Assembly: GCA_934525625.1 (NCBI GenBank)
Contig: CAKSZL010000003.1
Coordinates: forward strand, 186,001 to 250,000
Length of the DNA: 64,000 nucleotides
Direction of reading: 5' to 3'
Origin: an uncultured Burkholderiaceae bacterium
GTDB taxonomy: Bacteria > Pseudomonadota > Gammaproteobacteria > Burkholderiales > Burkholderiaceae_B
Below the pieces are notes generated by a model. The model saw only the letters and a program-made list of their open reading frames with translations. It had not been told where the DNA came from and did no database searches. The position numbers and the translations under genes were made by a program. Below, piece by piece: positions 47,673 to 54,652 of this stretch; the stretch's first letter is position 1, and each line of letters opens with the position of its first letter.

Positions 47673-48848
47673 ATGTTTACACCAAGCAAATTCAAACTGG
47701 CCGCCTTGGCCATGGGCCTGGCGGCCTGCTCCGCCACGATGGCGGCCGAGCCGTTGAAAGTGGGGCTGGTGCTGCCCATGTCCGGCGTGTTCTCCTCTTA
47801 CGGCAAGCAGATAGAACGCGGCGTGAACCTGTACCTGCAGGAAAACGGCGATACCTTCGCCGGGCGCAAGGTGCAGGTTATCGTGAAAGACGACACCGGC
47901 GCCGCGCCGGAAGTTACCAAGCGCGTCGCGCAAGAGCTGCTGGTGCGCGACAAGGTGGACATCCTGGCCGGCTTCGGCATGACGCCCGGCGCCATGGCCA
48001 CCGCGCCGCTGGCCACGAACGCCAAGATTCCCATGGTCGTGATGAACGCCGGCACGTCCATCCTGACGGAAAAATCCCCCTATATCCTGCGCACCTCGGC
48101 CGCGGTCGCACAATACACCGCGCCGCTGGGCCCGTGGAGCGTCAATAAAGGCATGAAGAAAGCCTATACGCTGGTGGCCGATTTCGGCCCCGGTCACGAC
48201 GCCGAGCGCTACTTCACCGAAAGCTATACCGCCGCGGGCGGCGAAATCGTGGGCGCCATCCGCGTGCCCGTGCAAAACCCCGACTTCGCCCCCTTCCTGC
48301 AACGCATCAAGGACGGCAAACCCGACGTGGTGTTTTTGTTCCTGCCCGCCGGCGAAGCGGTTACCGCTTTCCTGAAAGGCTTCAACGAACGCAACCTGGC
48401 CGGCGAAGGCATACGCATCGTCGCCACCGGCGACTTGACCAACGAAGACACCGTGGACGCGCTGGGCGACGCGGCGCTGGGCGTGGTCACCGCCCACCAC
48501 TATTCCGAAACCCACGACTCGCCCGAAAACAAAGCCTATACCCAGGCCTACTACAAGGCCTATGACAACGAGCGGCCCAACTTCATGTCCGTCGGCGGGT
48601 ACGACGGCATGCGCCTGATCCATGAAGCCCTGAACAAGACCAAGGGCGACGCATCGGGCGAAGCCTTCATCGAAGCCGCGCGCGGCTTGTCCTTCGTCAG
48701 CCCGCGCGGCCCCGTCGCCATCGACCCGGAAACCCGCGACATCAACCAGACCATCTACATCCGCACGGTCGAGCGCGACGGCAAGCGGCTGGTCAACACC
48801 GAGATCGACGACTCGCTGAAGAACTACCGCGATCCGGGCAAGAAATAA
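47673..48848 (+). CDS. ABC transporter substrate-binding protein (LivK/HAAT family)
   Basis: Periplasmic binding protein of type I fold: signal KFKLAALAMGLAACSATMAAE, then KVGLVLPMSGVFSSYGKQIERGVNLYL and VIVKDDTGAAPEVTKRVAQELLVRDKVDILAGF. 391 residues. The signal has LAAC but it is followed by a normal Sec site (MAA-E), so lipid anchoring is uncertain. AAGGAG precedes ATG. No permease or ATPase genes lie nearby, so it must use components from elsewhere. Family members in catabolic clusters bind aromatic acids. Confidence 0.92.
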   Translation: MFTPSKFKLAALAMGLAACSATMAAEPLKVGLVLPMSGVFSSYGKQIERGVNLYLQENGDTFAGRKVQVIVKDDTGAAPEVTKRVAQELLVRDKVDILAGFGMTPGAMATAPLATNAKIPMVVMNAGTSILTEKSPYILRTSAAVAQYTAPLGPWSVNKGMKKAYTLVADFGPGHDAERYFTESYTAAGGEIVGAIRVPVQNPDFAPFLQRIKDGKPDVVFLFLPAGEAVTAFLKGFNERNLAGEGIRIVATGDLTNEDTVDALGDAALGVVTAHHYSETHDSPENKAYTQAYYKAYDNERPNFMSVGGYDGMRLIHEALNKTKGDASGEAFIEAARGLSFVSPRGPVAIDPETRDINQTIYIRTVERDGKRLVNTEIDDSLKNYRDPGKK

Positions 48849-48943
48849 GCGCTGCGGCCCGGCGACGGCCAACGCCGCCCGCCGGACAGCCCGACGCTAT
48901 CATCATGACTCCACCATTTACCGTTTTTTGAGGAACCCTAACG

Positions 48944-49780
48944 ATGAAACTGCTACGCCATGGCCCGATAGGCGCCGAAAAGCCCGGCGCGCTCGACGCC
49001 CAGGGCCGCCCGCGCGACCTCTCCCTGTTGATACCCGACTTCACGCCCGAATGGATGGCGCCGGAAAAGCTCCAGGCCCTGCAAGCCATCGATCTGGAAA
49101 AAATGCCGCTGGTGGCCGAAGGCTCGCGCCTGGGCGCGCCGGTGGCCGGTACGCGCCAGTTCATCGCCATCGGCCTGAACTACCGCAAGCACGCCGAAGA
49201 AGCCGGCATGGAAATTCCCGCCGAGCCCGTCGTTTTCAACAAGGCCTTGACCTCGCTCAGCGGCCCCAATGACGACATCGTCATGCCAGACGATTCGCAA
49301 GCGCTGGACTGGGAAATCGAGCTGGGCTTCGTCATAGGCGCCACGGCGCGCAACGTGTCCGAGCAAGACGCCCTCAAGCATGTCGCCGGCTACGTGCTGG
49401 CCAACGACGTCTCGGAACGCGACTGGCAAGCCAAGCGCAACGGCCAGTGGATGAAAGGCAAGAGCTTCGACAGCTTCGGCCCCATCGGCCCCTGGCTGCT
49501 GACCAGCGACGAACTGCCCGACCCGCAGACGCTGAATATGGAGCTCAAGGTCAATGGCGAAACACGCCAGAACAGCAGCACGGCCGACATGATCTTTCCG
49601 GTGGCCTATCTGGTTTCCTACCTCAGCCAATTCATGACGCTGCTGCCCGGCGACCTCGTCATCACCGGCACGCCCTCCGGCGTGGGCCTGGGCATGAAGC
49701 CGCCGCAATACCTGAAGAAAGGCGACGTCGTCACCCTGTCCATGGACAAGCTGGGTTCGCAGACGCAGAAAGTCGTCTAA
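48944..49780 (+). CDS. Fumarylacetoacetate hydrolase-family enzyme
   Basis: 278 residues with the FAH fold: AIGLNYRKHAEEAGM, PVVFNKALTSLSGPNDDIVMP, the metal-binding DWEIELGFVIG, NDVSERDWQ and GKSFDSFGPIGPWL, and TGTPSGVGLGMKPP. Such enzymes hydrolyse or isomerise ring-fission products (acylpyruvates, hydroxymuconates). Placement between the monooxygenase and the extradiol dioxygenase argues for the step after ring cleavage, as DntG does in the trinitro/dinitrotoluene-type pathway (family parallel, not proof). GAGGAA precedes the ATG. Confidence 0.9.
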   Translation: MKLLRHGPIGAEKPGALDAQGRPRDLSLLIPDFTPEWMAPEKLQALQAIDLEKMPLVAEGSRLGAPVAGTRQFIAIGLNYRKHAEEAGMEIPAEPVVFNKALTSLSGPNDDIVMPDDSQALDWEIELGFVIGATARNVSEQDALKHVAGYVLANDVSERDWQAKRNGQWMKGKSFDSFGPIGPWLLTSDELPDPQTLNMELKVNGETRQNSSTADMIFPVAYLVSYLSQFMTLLPGDLVITGTPSGVGLGMKPPQYLKKGDVVTLSMDKLGSQTQKVV

Positions 49781-50001
49781 GCGTCCGGAATTCGGGCGCC
49801 CGCCTGGCAAGCGCGCGCCCGCGCCATGACTGGCAAAGCCGCCCGCGACTCATCTTTCGATGCCATCCGCAATACCCGTCTACGCCAACGGCCAGCGCCG
49901 ATGGCGCGGCGGTTTGCCGCCCGAACTCAGCCATTCGGCAACCGCAAAAGAAGCAAGCCGGGCAAGAAAGCACGGCCCCAAGCACTCAGGAGACAAACGA
50001 C

Positions 50002-50967
50002 ATGCCTACCGATGCCACCACTCCCGCCCCTGCGTCGCGACGCCCAGGCGTTCTGGCCGTCCACTCCATCCACGAGTTCGTCTTCAGCGTTCCCGACCTG
50101 GAAGAGGCACGCCATTTCTACCAGAGCTTCGGTCTGGACGTGCGCCGCGAAGGCGGCATGCTGGCGCTTTACACTCATGGGCATCCCCATCGCTGGGCGC
50201 GCATCTTCCAATCGGGCTCGCATAAACGCCTGCAATGGATCACCTGGGGCATCTTCGCCGACGACCTGCCCGCCTTCCAGGCGCGGCTGCGGGGCCAGGG
50301 GGTCGAGCGCATCAGCCCCCCTCCCCAAGCGCACGACGAAATCGGGCTGTGGTTTCTGGGCCCCGACGGCATGCCGCAGCAACTGAAGCCGGCGGAAAAA
50401 TGCTCGCCCAGCGCCAAGGCGCCGCGACTGCTGGACCCCGAACACACCGGCCGGGGCCGCGCGCCGCAACGCAGCCAGGTCAAGCATGTGCGCCCGCGCC
50501 ATCTGTCGCACATACTGACTTTCTGCGCCGACGTGGACGCCGGTCTGGCTTTCTACGAAAATGTGCTGGGCCTGCGCCTGGCGGATCGCTCCGGCTCCAT
50601 CATCGCCTTCATCCACACCCCGCACGGCAGCGACCACCACCTGATCGCACTGGCCAAATCCGACGGCTACGGCCTGCACCACAGCAGTTGGGACGTAGCC
50701 TCTTTCGACGACATCGGCCTGGGCTCGCAGCAAATGCGCGAAGCCGGTTTCGAGCAAGGCTGGGGCCTGGGCCGGCACGTGCTGGGTTCAAACTATTTCC
50801 GCTACGTGCGCGACCCCTGGGGCAGCTACGCCGAGTATTCCTTCGACATAGATTATGTTCCCGCCGACCACGACTGGCCCAGCGGCGACTACCCGCCCGA
50901 AGATTCGCTCTACGTCTGGGGGCCGGACGTACCGGGTGATTTCGTCACGAACTACGAGCTTGCTTGA
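50002..50967 (+). CDS. Extradiol ring-cleavage dioxygenase, type I (two VOC domains)
   Basis: 321 residues. The N-terminal VOC domain (HSIHEFVFSVPDLEEARHFYQSFGLDV) is structural; the C-terminal domain carries the Fe(II) triad, read as His170 in RHLSHILTF, His212 or His213 in SDHHLIAL, and Glu279 in GSYAEYSFD, with the acid-base His in GYGLHHSSW. It opens catechol-like rings next to the hydroxyls. AGGAG with normal spacing decides the start, although the frame is open much further upstream. The low similarity to BphC-like proteins at the N-terminus and the gene neighbours suggest a trihydroxy or substituted catechol substrate (inference). Confidence 0.9.
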   Translation: MPTDATTPAPASRRPGVLAVHSIHEFVFSVPDLEEARHFYQSFGLDVRREGGMLALYTHGHPHRWARIFQSGSHKRLQWITWGIFADDLPAFQARLRGQGVERISPPPQAHDEIGLWFLGPDGMPQQLKPAEKCSPSAKAPRLLDPEHTGRGRAPQRSQVKHVRPRHLSHILTFCADVDAGLAFYENVLGLRLADRSGSIIAFIHTPHGSDHHLIALAKSDGYGLHHSSWDVASFDDIGLGSQQMREAGFEQGWGLGRHVLGSNYFRYVRDPWGSYAEYSFDIDYVPADHDWPSGDYPPEDSLYVWGPDVPGDFVTNYELA

Positions 50968-50988
50968 AAGGTGTAGTCATTTCTTCCG

Positions 50989-51150
50989 CTACTTACGCAA
51001 CATGCCGCCAAGTATGGACAATACTGCCAGCACCAGGAAGACGAAAAACAGTATTTTGGCGATGCCCGCCGCGCCGGCGGCAATGCCGCCAAAGCCCAGC
51101 ACGGCGGCGATGATCGCGATGACGAAAAAAACGGCAGCGTAATAAAGCAT
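50989..51150 (-). CDS. DUF1328 small membrane protein
   Basis: Fifty-three residues, almost all membrane: [46 protein letters not shown], ending GGMLRK. This two-helix pattern is the YtjA/DUF1328 family. AAGGAG stands before the ATG. It follows csbD by 54 bases on the same strand, so the two are probably co-transcribed; both families are linked to general stress responses in bacteria, though the function of DUF1328 is unknown. Confidence 0.9.
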   Translation of the reverse strand: MLYYAAVFFVIAIIAAVLGFGGIAAGAAGIAKILFFVFLVLAVLSILGGMLRK

Positions 51151-51204
51151 GGCGCTTCTCCTTTTTTGGCTACTTGAGTTTATTCACGTGAGTCCAAGAA
51201 ACGA

Positions 51205-51405
51205 TCACTGGTTGCGATCGAAGAAATCCCGCACTTCTTTTTCCGCCTGTTCTTTCGTTTTGCCGTAACGCTCTTGAATCAAGCCGGCCAAGCGCTCGGC
51301 ATTGCCCTCCACTCGGGTCAGTTCGTCATCGGTCAAGTCGCCCCATGCGGCCTTGGCCTTACCCGTCAACTGCTTCCATTTGCCAGCAATGATGTCGTTA
51401 TTCAT
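51205..51405 (-). CDS. CsbD-family stress protein
   Basis: Sixty-six residues: MNNDIIAGKWKQLTGKAKAAWGDLTDDELTRVEGNAERLAGLIQERYG, the full CsbD pattern, then KTKEQAEKEVRDFF. Highly charged and helical; in Bacillus CsbD belongs to the sigma-B regulon and the family in Proteobacteria is also stress-induced, with unknown mechanism. A good promoter lies 85 bases upstream of the start. Confidence 0.93.
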   Translation of the reverse strand: MNNDIIAGKWKQLTGKAKAAWGDLTDDELTRVEGNAERLAGLIQERYGKTKEQAEKEVRDFFDRNQ

Positions 51406-51496
51406 GCATGCCTCTTTCTAGCTTATGCGAATGCGGAGCCATGGCCTATGAACCGCCGCATTCGTCGTTCTCGTGGATACTGATCAGCCTGATTTC

Positions 51497-51525
51497 ACTC
51501 TAGACGGGCTACGAAATACTGTCAA
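51497..51525 (-). promoter_or_regulatory. Promoter of the csbD operon
   Basis: Minus-strand TTGACA, 17-base spacer, TAGAGT. The -35 is perfect. Leader of about 85 bases to csbD. Confidence 0.65.
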
Positions 51526-51695
51526 ATCAAGCGGTTAGTATTTGTAAACCTAGACTCCCGCCCGGTTTCCCCGTTTTTGCCAATGGACACGAGCGCCGCT
51601 CTCGCCGTCCGCAAATTTACAATTTGCCAGACATGGCCGTCATTCATGAAGGGAACGCCACCGGGAAAACCGGCAAGCTGCGCAGGCTGCAGACG
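51526..51695. other. Gene-free stretch between csbD promoter and tRNA-Val terminator
   Basis: Together with the csbD leader this makes a 358-base gene-free gap. Apart from the promoter and the tRNA terminator I see no ORF with a plausible Shine-Dalgarno and no repeat. Confidence 0.5.
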
Positions 51696-51729
51696 CAAAA
51701 AAGGCACTTAGCGATTAACCAAGTGCCTT
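51696..51729 (-). terminator. Intrinsic terminator after tRNA-Val
   Basis: Stem AAGGCACTT / AAGTGCCTT with an 11-base loop, followed on the minus strand by a run of six T. It starts 35 bases past the tRNA 3' end. Confidence 0.8.
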
Positions 51730-51763
51730 CGATGCGAACGCCTGATGATGTCTATGCAATGAA

Positions 51764-51839
51764 TGGTGGGTGCTACAGGGGTCGAACCTGTGACCTACGC
51801 CTTGTAAGGGCGCCGCTCTACCAACTGAGCTAAGCACCC
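51764..51839 (-). tRNA. tRNA-Val(TAC)
   Basis: Cloverleaf readable by eye: acceptor GGGTGCT / AGCACCC, D-arm with AGCTCAGTTGGTAGAGC, anticodon stem-loop CGCC-CTTACAA-GGCG giving anticodon TAC, T-arm ACAGG-TTCGAAC-CCTGT, encoded CCA end. 76 bases. Stands alone between hupB and the csbD operon with its own promoter and terminator. Confidence 0.97.
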
Positions 51840-51895
51840 CTTATACGGCGGTCTTGTTCAAGCCGCGGGGCCTACTCATCGCAAAAGCGGTGTGC

Positions 51896-51924
51896 ATTAT
51901 AGCCTACCGCCCGAACATGGGCAA
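51896..51924 (-). promoter_or_regulatory. tRNA-Val promoter
   Basis: Minus-strand TTGCCC, 17-base spacer, TATAAT, about 57 bases from the -10 to the mature 5' end. Confidence 0.7.
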
Positions 51925-51957
51925 ACGGGCGACCCAGCCGCCCATTTGCAGGTGTCT

Positions 51958-52230
51958 TTAGTTGACGGCGTCTTTCAGAGCCTTGCCGGGGCGGAACTTG
52001 GGCACACGAGCCTTCTTGATCTTGATGGTCTCGCCCGTGCGCGGGTTGCGGCCCGTGCGGGCTGCGCGCTCGGACACAGCAAAAGTGCCGAAGCCAACCA
52101 GCGTCACCGTACCTTTCTTCTTCAGCGTGGTCTTGACCGCACCGATGAACGCATCAAGCGCACGGCCAGCGTCTGCCTTGGACAGGTCGGCCTTGGTGGA
52201 GATGTGTTCGATGAGCTCTGTTTTGTTCAT
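51958..52230 (-). CDS. hupB: DNA-binding protein HU
   Basis: Ninety-residue nucleoid protein: [62 protein letters not shown] (the DNA-wrapping beta arm with the intercalating Pro in RNPRTG) and [14 protein letters not shown]. Dimeric, bends DNA non-specifically. Transcribed in the same direction as metZ but with its own strong promoter and a structured leader of about 160 bases. Confidence 0.96.
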   Translation of the reverse strand: MNKTELIEHISTKADLSKADAGRALDAFIGAVKTTLKKKGTVTLVGFGTFAVSERAARTGRNPRTGETIKIKKARVPKFRPGKALKDAVN

Positions 52231-52258
52231 TTAAGAATCACCCCTGAGAATAATTTTT

Positions 52259-52283
52259 GCCAAGTGCGAAAAAGGCACTTGGC
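52259..52283 (-). promoter_or_regulatory. Hairpin in the hupB leader next to the ribosome-binding region
   Basis: GCCAAGTGC / GCACTTGGC, a perfect 9-bp stem with a 7-base loop, 28 bases before the hupB ATG. No T-run follows on either strand. The core AAGTGC is also in the tRNA-Val terminator stem. Confidence 0.6.
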
Positions 52284-52286
52284 ACC

Positions 52287-52314
52287 AAAAAAATACAGCA
52301 CCTGACATGGTGCT
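52287..52314 (-). terminator. Terminator-like hairpin downstream of metZ and inside the hupB leader
   Basis: Stem AGCACC / GGTGCT, 6-base loop, then GTA and seven T on the minus strand. It lies 186 bases after the metZ stop but also about 80 bases downstream of the hupB promoter, so it could act as metZ terminator, hupB attenuator, or both. Confidence 0.6.
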
Positions 52315-52395
52315 GATGCCGCCACCCACCTGCAAGACAGGCCTGTCCAGCGGTAGCGAGCAGATGGAACATATTGCGCCATCCGACTAACGCGT

Positions 52396-52424
52396 ATTAA
52401 GCCTTTGAAAACAGGCACTGTCAA
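52396..52424 (-). promoter_or_regulatory. hupB promoter
   Basis: Minus-strand TTGACA, 17-base spacer, CTTAAT: perfect -35 and near-consensus -10. It precedes hupB by about 166 bases and follows metZ by 76 bases. Confidence 0.75.
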
Positions 52425-52499
52425 GTGGGAAATCGCTGAAAACCCGCACCATTGCTGACTTTCAGGGAAAAAACGTTAAAAATTTGTAAATCGGCCAGC

Positions 52500-53729
52500 C
52501 TAGTCCAGCGCCTGTGCGAAATCGCCAATCAGGTCCGCCACGTCTTCGATACCAACCGAGACGCGCAGCAGGTTGTCCGCGATGCCCATCAAGGCTCTGC
52601 GCTCGGGGCCCATCTCGTAGTAAATGGTGTGCGCCACCGGCAACACCAGCGTACGCGTATCGCCCAGATGGGTCGCCAGCACGAAGACCTTCAGCCGGTT
52701 CAGGAAGTCGAACACCTCGACGGAAGGGGCCAGCTCGATGGCCATCAAGGCGCCGTGGTAATTGCCGAAGAACGCCTGGGAACGCTTATGCTGCGGGTGC
52801 GTCGGCAGGCCCGGATAGTGCACGCGCGCCACCTTGGGATGGGCGCTGAGCGTGCGCGCCAGCGCCATCGCGTTGTTGCAGGAACGCTCCATGCGCAAGG
52901 CCAGGGTTTCGGCGCCCACCGAAATACGGTGGGCGGCATCGGCCGACAGCGTGGCGCCCATGTCGCGCAGGCCTTTTTTCTTGATCTGCGTCAGGCCCCA
53001 GGAAACCGGGTTGCCCTTGCGGTAGACGTCGGCGATGTTGGGGTACTGCTGCCAGTCGTACAGCCCGGTTTCGGTAACCATGCCGCCCAGCGCGTGGCCG
53101 TGTCCGCCTATATATTTGGACAGCGAGTTCATTACCAGCGAAGCGCCCATGTCCTTGCCCTTGCACATCCAGGGCGAGGTCAGCGTGTTGTCGATGATGT
53201 AAACCAGGTTCTTCTCGCGGCACCATTGGCCGATGGCCGCCATGTCGGCGATCTGGGTGCCGGGGTTGGCGATGGTTTCGACGAACACCATGCGCGTGTT
53301 GGGCTGCCAAGCGGCCTTCACCTGCTCGACGTCGGTGGCGTCCACCAGGGTCACTTCCACCCCCAGCCCCGCCAGCGTCATCAGCAGGCTGTTGGTGTTG
53401 CCGAAGATGAACTGGCTGGTGATGAGATGGTCGCCCTGCTTGAGCAAGGTGAAGAAGATGGCCGTCAGCGCCGCCATGCCCGTGGCGAAGCTGACCGACG
53501 AAACGCCCTGCTCCATCTGCGTGATCTTGGTTTCCAGCGCCGCCGTGGTGGGCGTGCCCTGGCGCGCATAGGTAAAGCCGGGCTTGCCCTGGAACACCGC
53601 CGCCAGTTCGCGCGCATCGTCGTAGGCATACTCGGAGGACGGGTGCAGCGGCTTGTGGATGGCGCCGTGCTCGATGGCGTTGCGCCGATCCGAATGCACG
53701 ATGGCGGTGGTAAAACCTTGATCTGACAT
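52500..53729 (-). CDS. metZ: O-succinylhomoserine sulfhydrylase (Cys/Met metabolism PLP enzyme)
   Basis: Replaces the succinyl (or acetyl) group of activated homoserine with sulfide to make homocysteine. Features: HPSSEYAYDDARELAAVFQGKPGFTYARQGTPTTAALETKI, the phosphate/PLP region SVSFATGMAALTAIF, and the PLP Lys in MNSLSKYIGGHGHALGG. 409 residues, like MetZ. Related enzymes (cystathionine gamma-synthase, methionine gamma-lyase) share the fold; MetZ is the usual member in this position in betaproteobacteria. No strong Shine-Dalgarno is seen before the ATG. Confidence 0.88.
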   Translation of the reverse strand: MSDQGFTTAIVHSDRRNAIEHGAIHKPLHPSSEYAYDDARELAAVFQGKPGFTYARQGTPTTAALETKITQMEQGVSSVSFATGMAALTAIFFTLLKQGDHLITSQFIFGNTNSLLMTLAGLGVEVTLVDATDVEQVKAAWQPNTRMVFVETIANPGTQIADMAAIGQWCREKNLVYIIDNTLTSPWMCKGKDMGASLVMNSLSKYIGGHGHALGGMVTETGLYDWQQYPNIADVYRKGNPVSWGLTQIKKKGLRDMGATLSADAAHRISVGAETLALRMERSCNNAMALARTLSAHPKVARVHYPGLPTHPQHKRSQAFFGNYHGALMAIELAPSVEVFDFLNRLKVFVLATHLGDTRTLVLPVAHTIYYEMGPERRALMGIADNLLRVSVGIEDVADLIGDFAQALD

Positions 53730-53763
53730 GATGGAGTTCTATCGCTGTAAAGACTGAAAGAGA

Positions 53764-54519
53764 CTACGCTTGGCCCGCTTGGCGCTGGCGTACGGTTTCG
53801 TATAGGCAGATGGCGCTGGCGACGCTGACGTTCAGGCTCTCGACCGCGCCCAGCATGGGCAGGCGCACGAGTTCGTCGCAGGTTTCGCGCGTCAGGCGGC
53901 GCATGCCCTCGCCTTCGGCGCCCATGACCCAGGCCATGCCGCGCTGGGCCTGAACTTCGTACAGGCTGCCGCTTGCCTGGTCGTCGGTGCCCACCAGCCA
54001 GACGTCGCGCGTCTTCAGGTGGCGCATGGTGCGCGCCAGATTGGTCACCATTAAATAAGGCACGGTTTCGGCGGCGCCGCAAGCCACGCGCTGCACGGTG
54101 GCGTTCAGGCCCACGGCGCGGTCGCGCGGCGCAATCACGGCATGCACGCCGGCGGCGTCCGCCGTGCGCAGGCAGGCGCCCAGGTTATGCGGGTCGGTCA
54201 CGCCGTCCAGCAGCAATAGCAAAGGCGGCTGCCCCTGGGATTCCAGCGTGTCGAGGATTTCATCCAGATCGTCGGCCAGTTCGTGGGCCTGAGCCAAGCC
54301 CACCACGCCCTGGTGCCGCGTGCCGCGCGCCAGGCCGTCCAGGCGTTCGGCGGGTACGGCGGAACATTTGACGCCCGCCGCATCGGCCTGGGCCATCAGG
54401 GCCGACATGCGCTTGTCGTGCCGGCCGCCATCGACGTAGATTTGCTGGATGGTGCCGGGCGCATGGCGCAGGCGCGCCGTCACGGCATGGAATCCGGCCA
54501 GTATTTGCTGCGAGGACAT
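53764..54519 (-). CDS. rlmB: 23S rRNA 2'-O-ribose G2251 methyltransferase
   Basis: SPOUT-class RNA methyltransferase of 251 residues. N-terminal substrate-binding domain ([31 protein letters not shown]) then the knotted catalytic domain with [58 protein letters not shown] and [22 protein letters not shown]. It modifies G2251 in the peptidyl-transferase loop. Directly downstream of rnr, the same pair as in E. coli. Confidence 0.95.
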   Translation of the reverse strand: MSSQQILAGFHAVTARLRHAPGTIQQIYVDGGRHDKRMSALMAQADAAGVKCSAVPAERLDGLARGTRHQGVVGLAQAHELADDLDEILDTLESQGQPPLLLLLDGVTDPHNLGACLRTADAAGVHAVIAPRDRAVGLNATVQRVACGAAETVPYLMVTNLARTMRHLKTRDVWLVGTDDQASGSLYEVQAQRGMAWVMGAEGEGMRRLTRETCDELVRLPMLGAVESLNVSVASAICLYETVRQRQAGQA

Positions 54520-54652
54520 GAGCTACCTTTCTTGTATTCATCCGGGCCGGAAAGCCTTTCCGCCCGCTCCTCGCATTCTACTCCTACGTACAAGGCCAGC
54601 CGGGCGAGCCACACCTCCCGAACGCATGACCCCGCCGCAAACGTGGGTCGCG

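Noticed and set aside
47412..48872. Long minus-strand frame opposite the ABC binding protein gene
   Set aside because: Val/His/Gln-rich shadow without motifs; the plus-strand product has a clear signal and HAAT fold.
51624..51833. Plus-strand 69-codon frame running into tRNA-Val
   Set aside because: It reads through the terminator and the tRNA, so it is not a gene.
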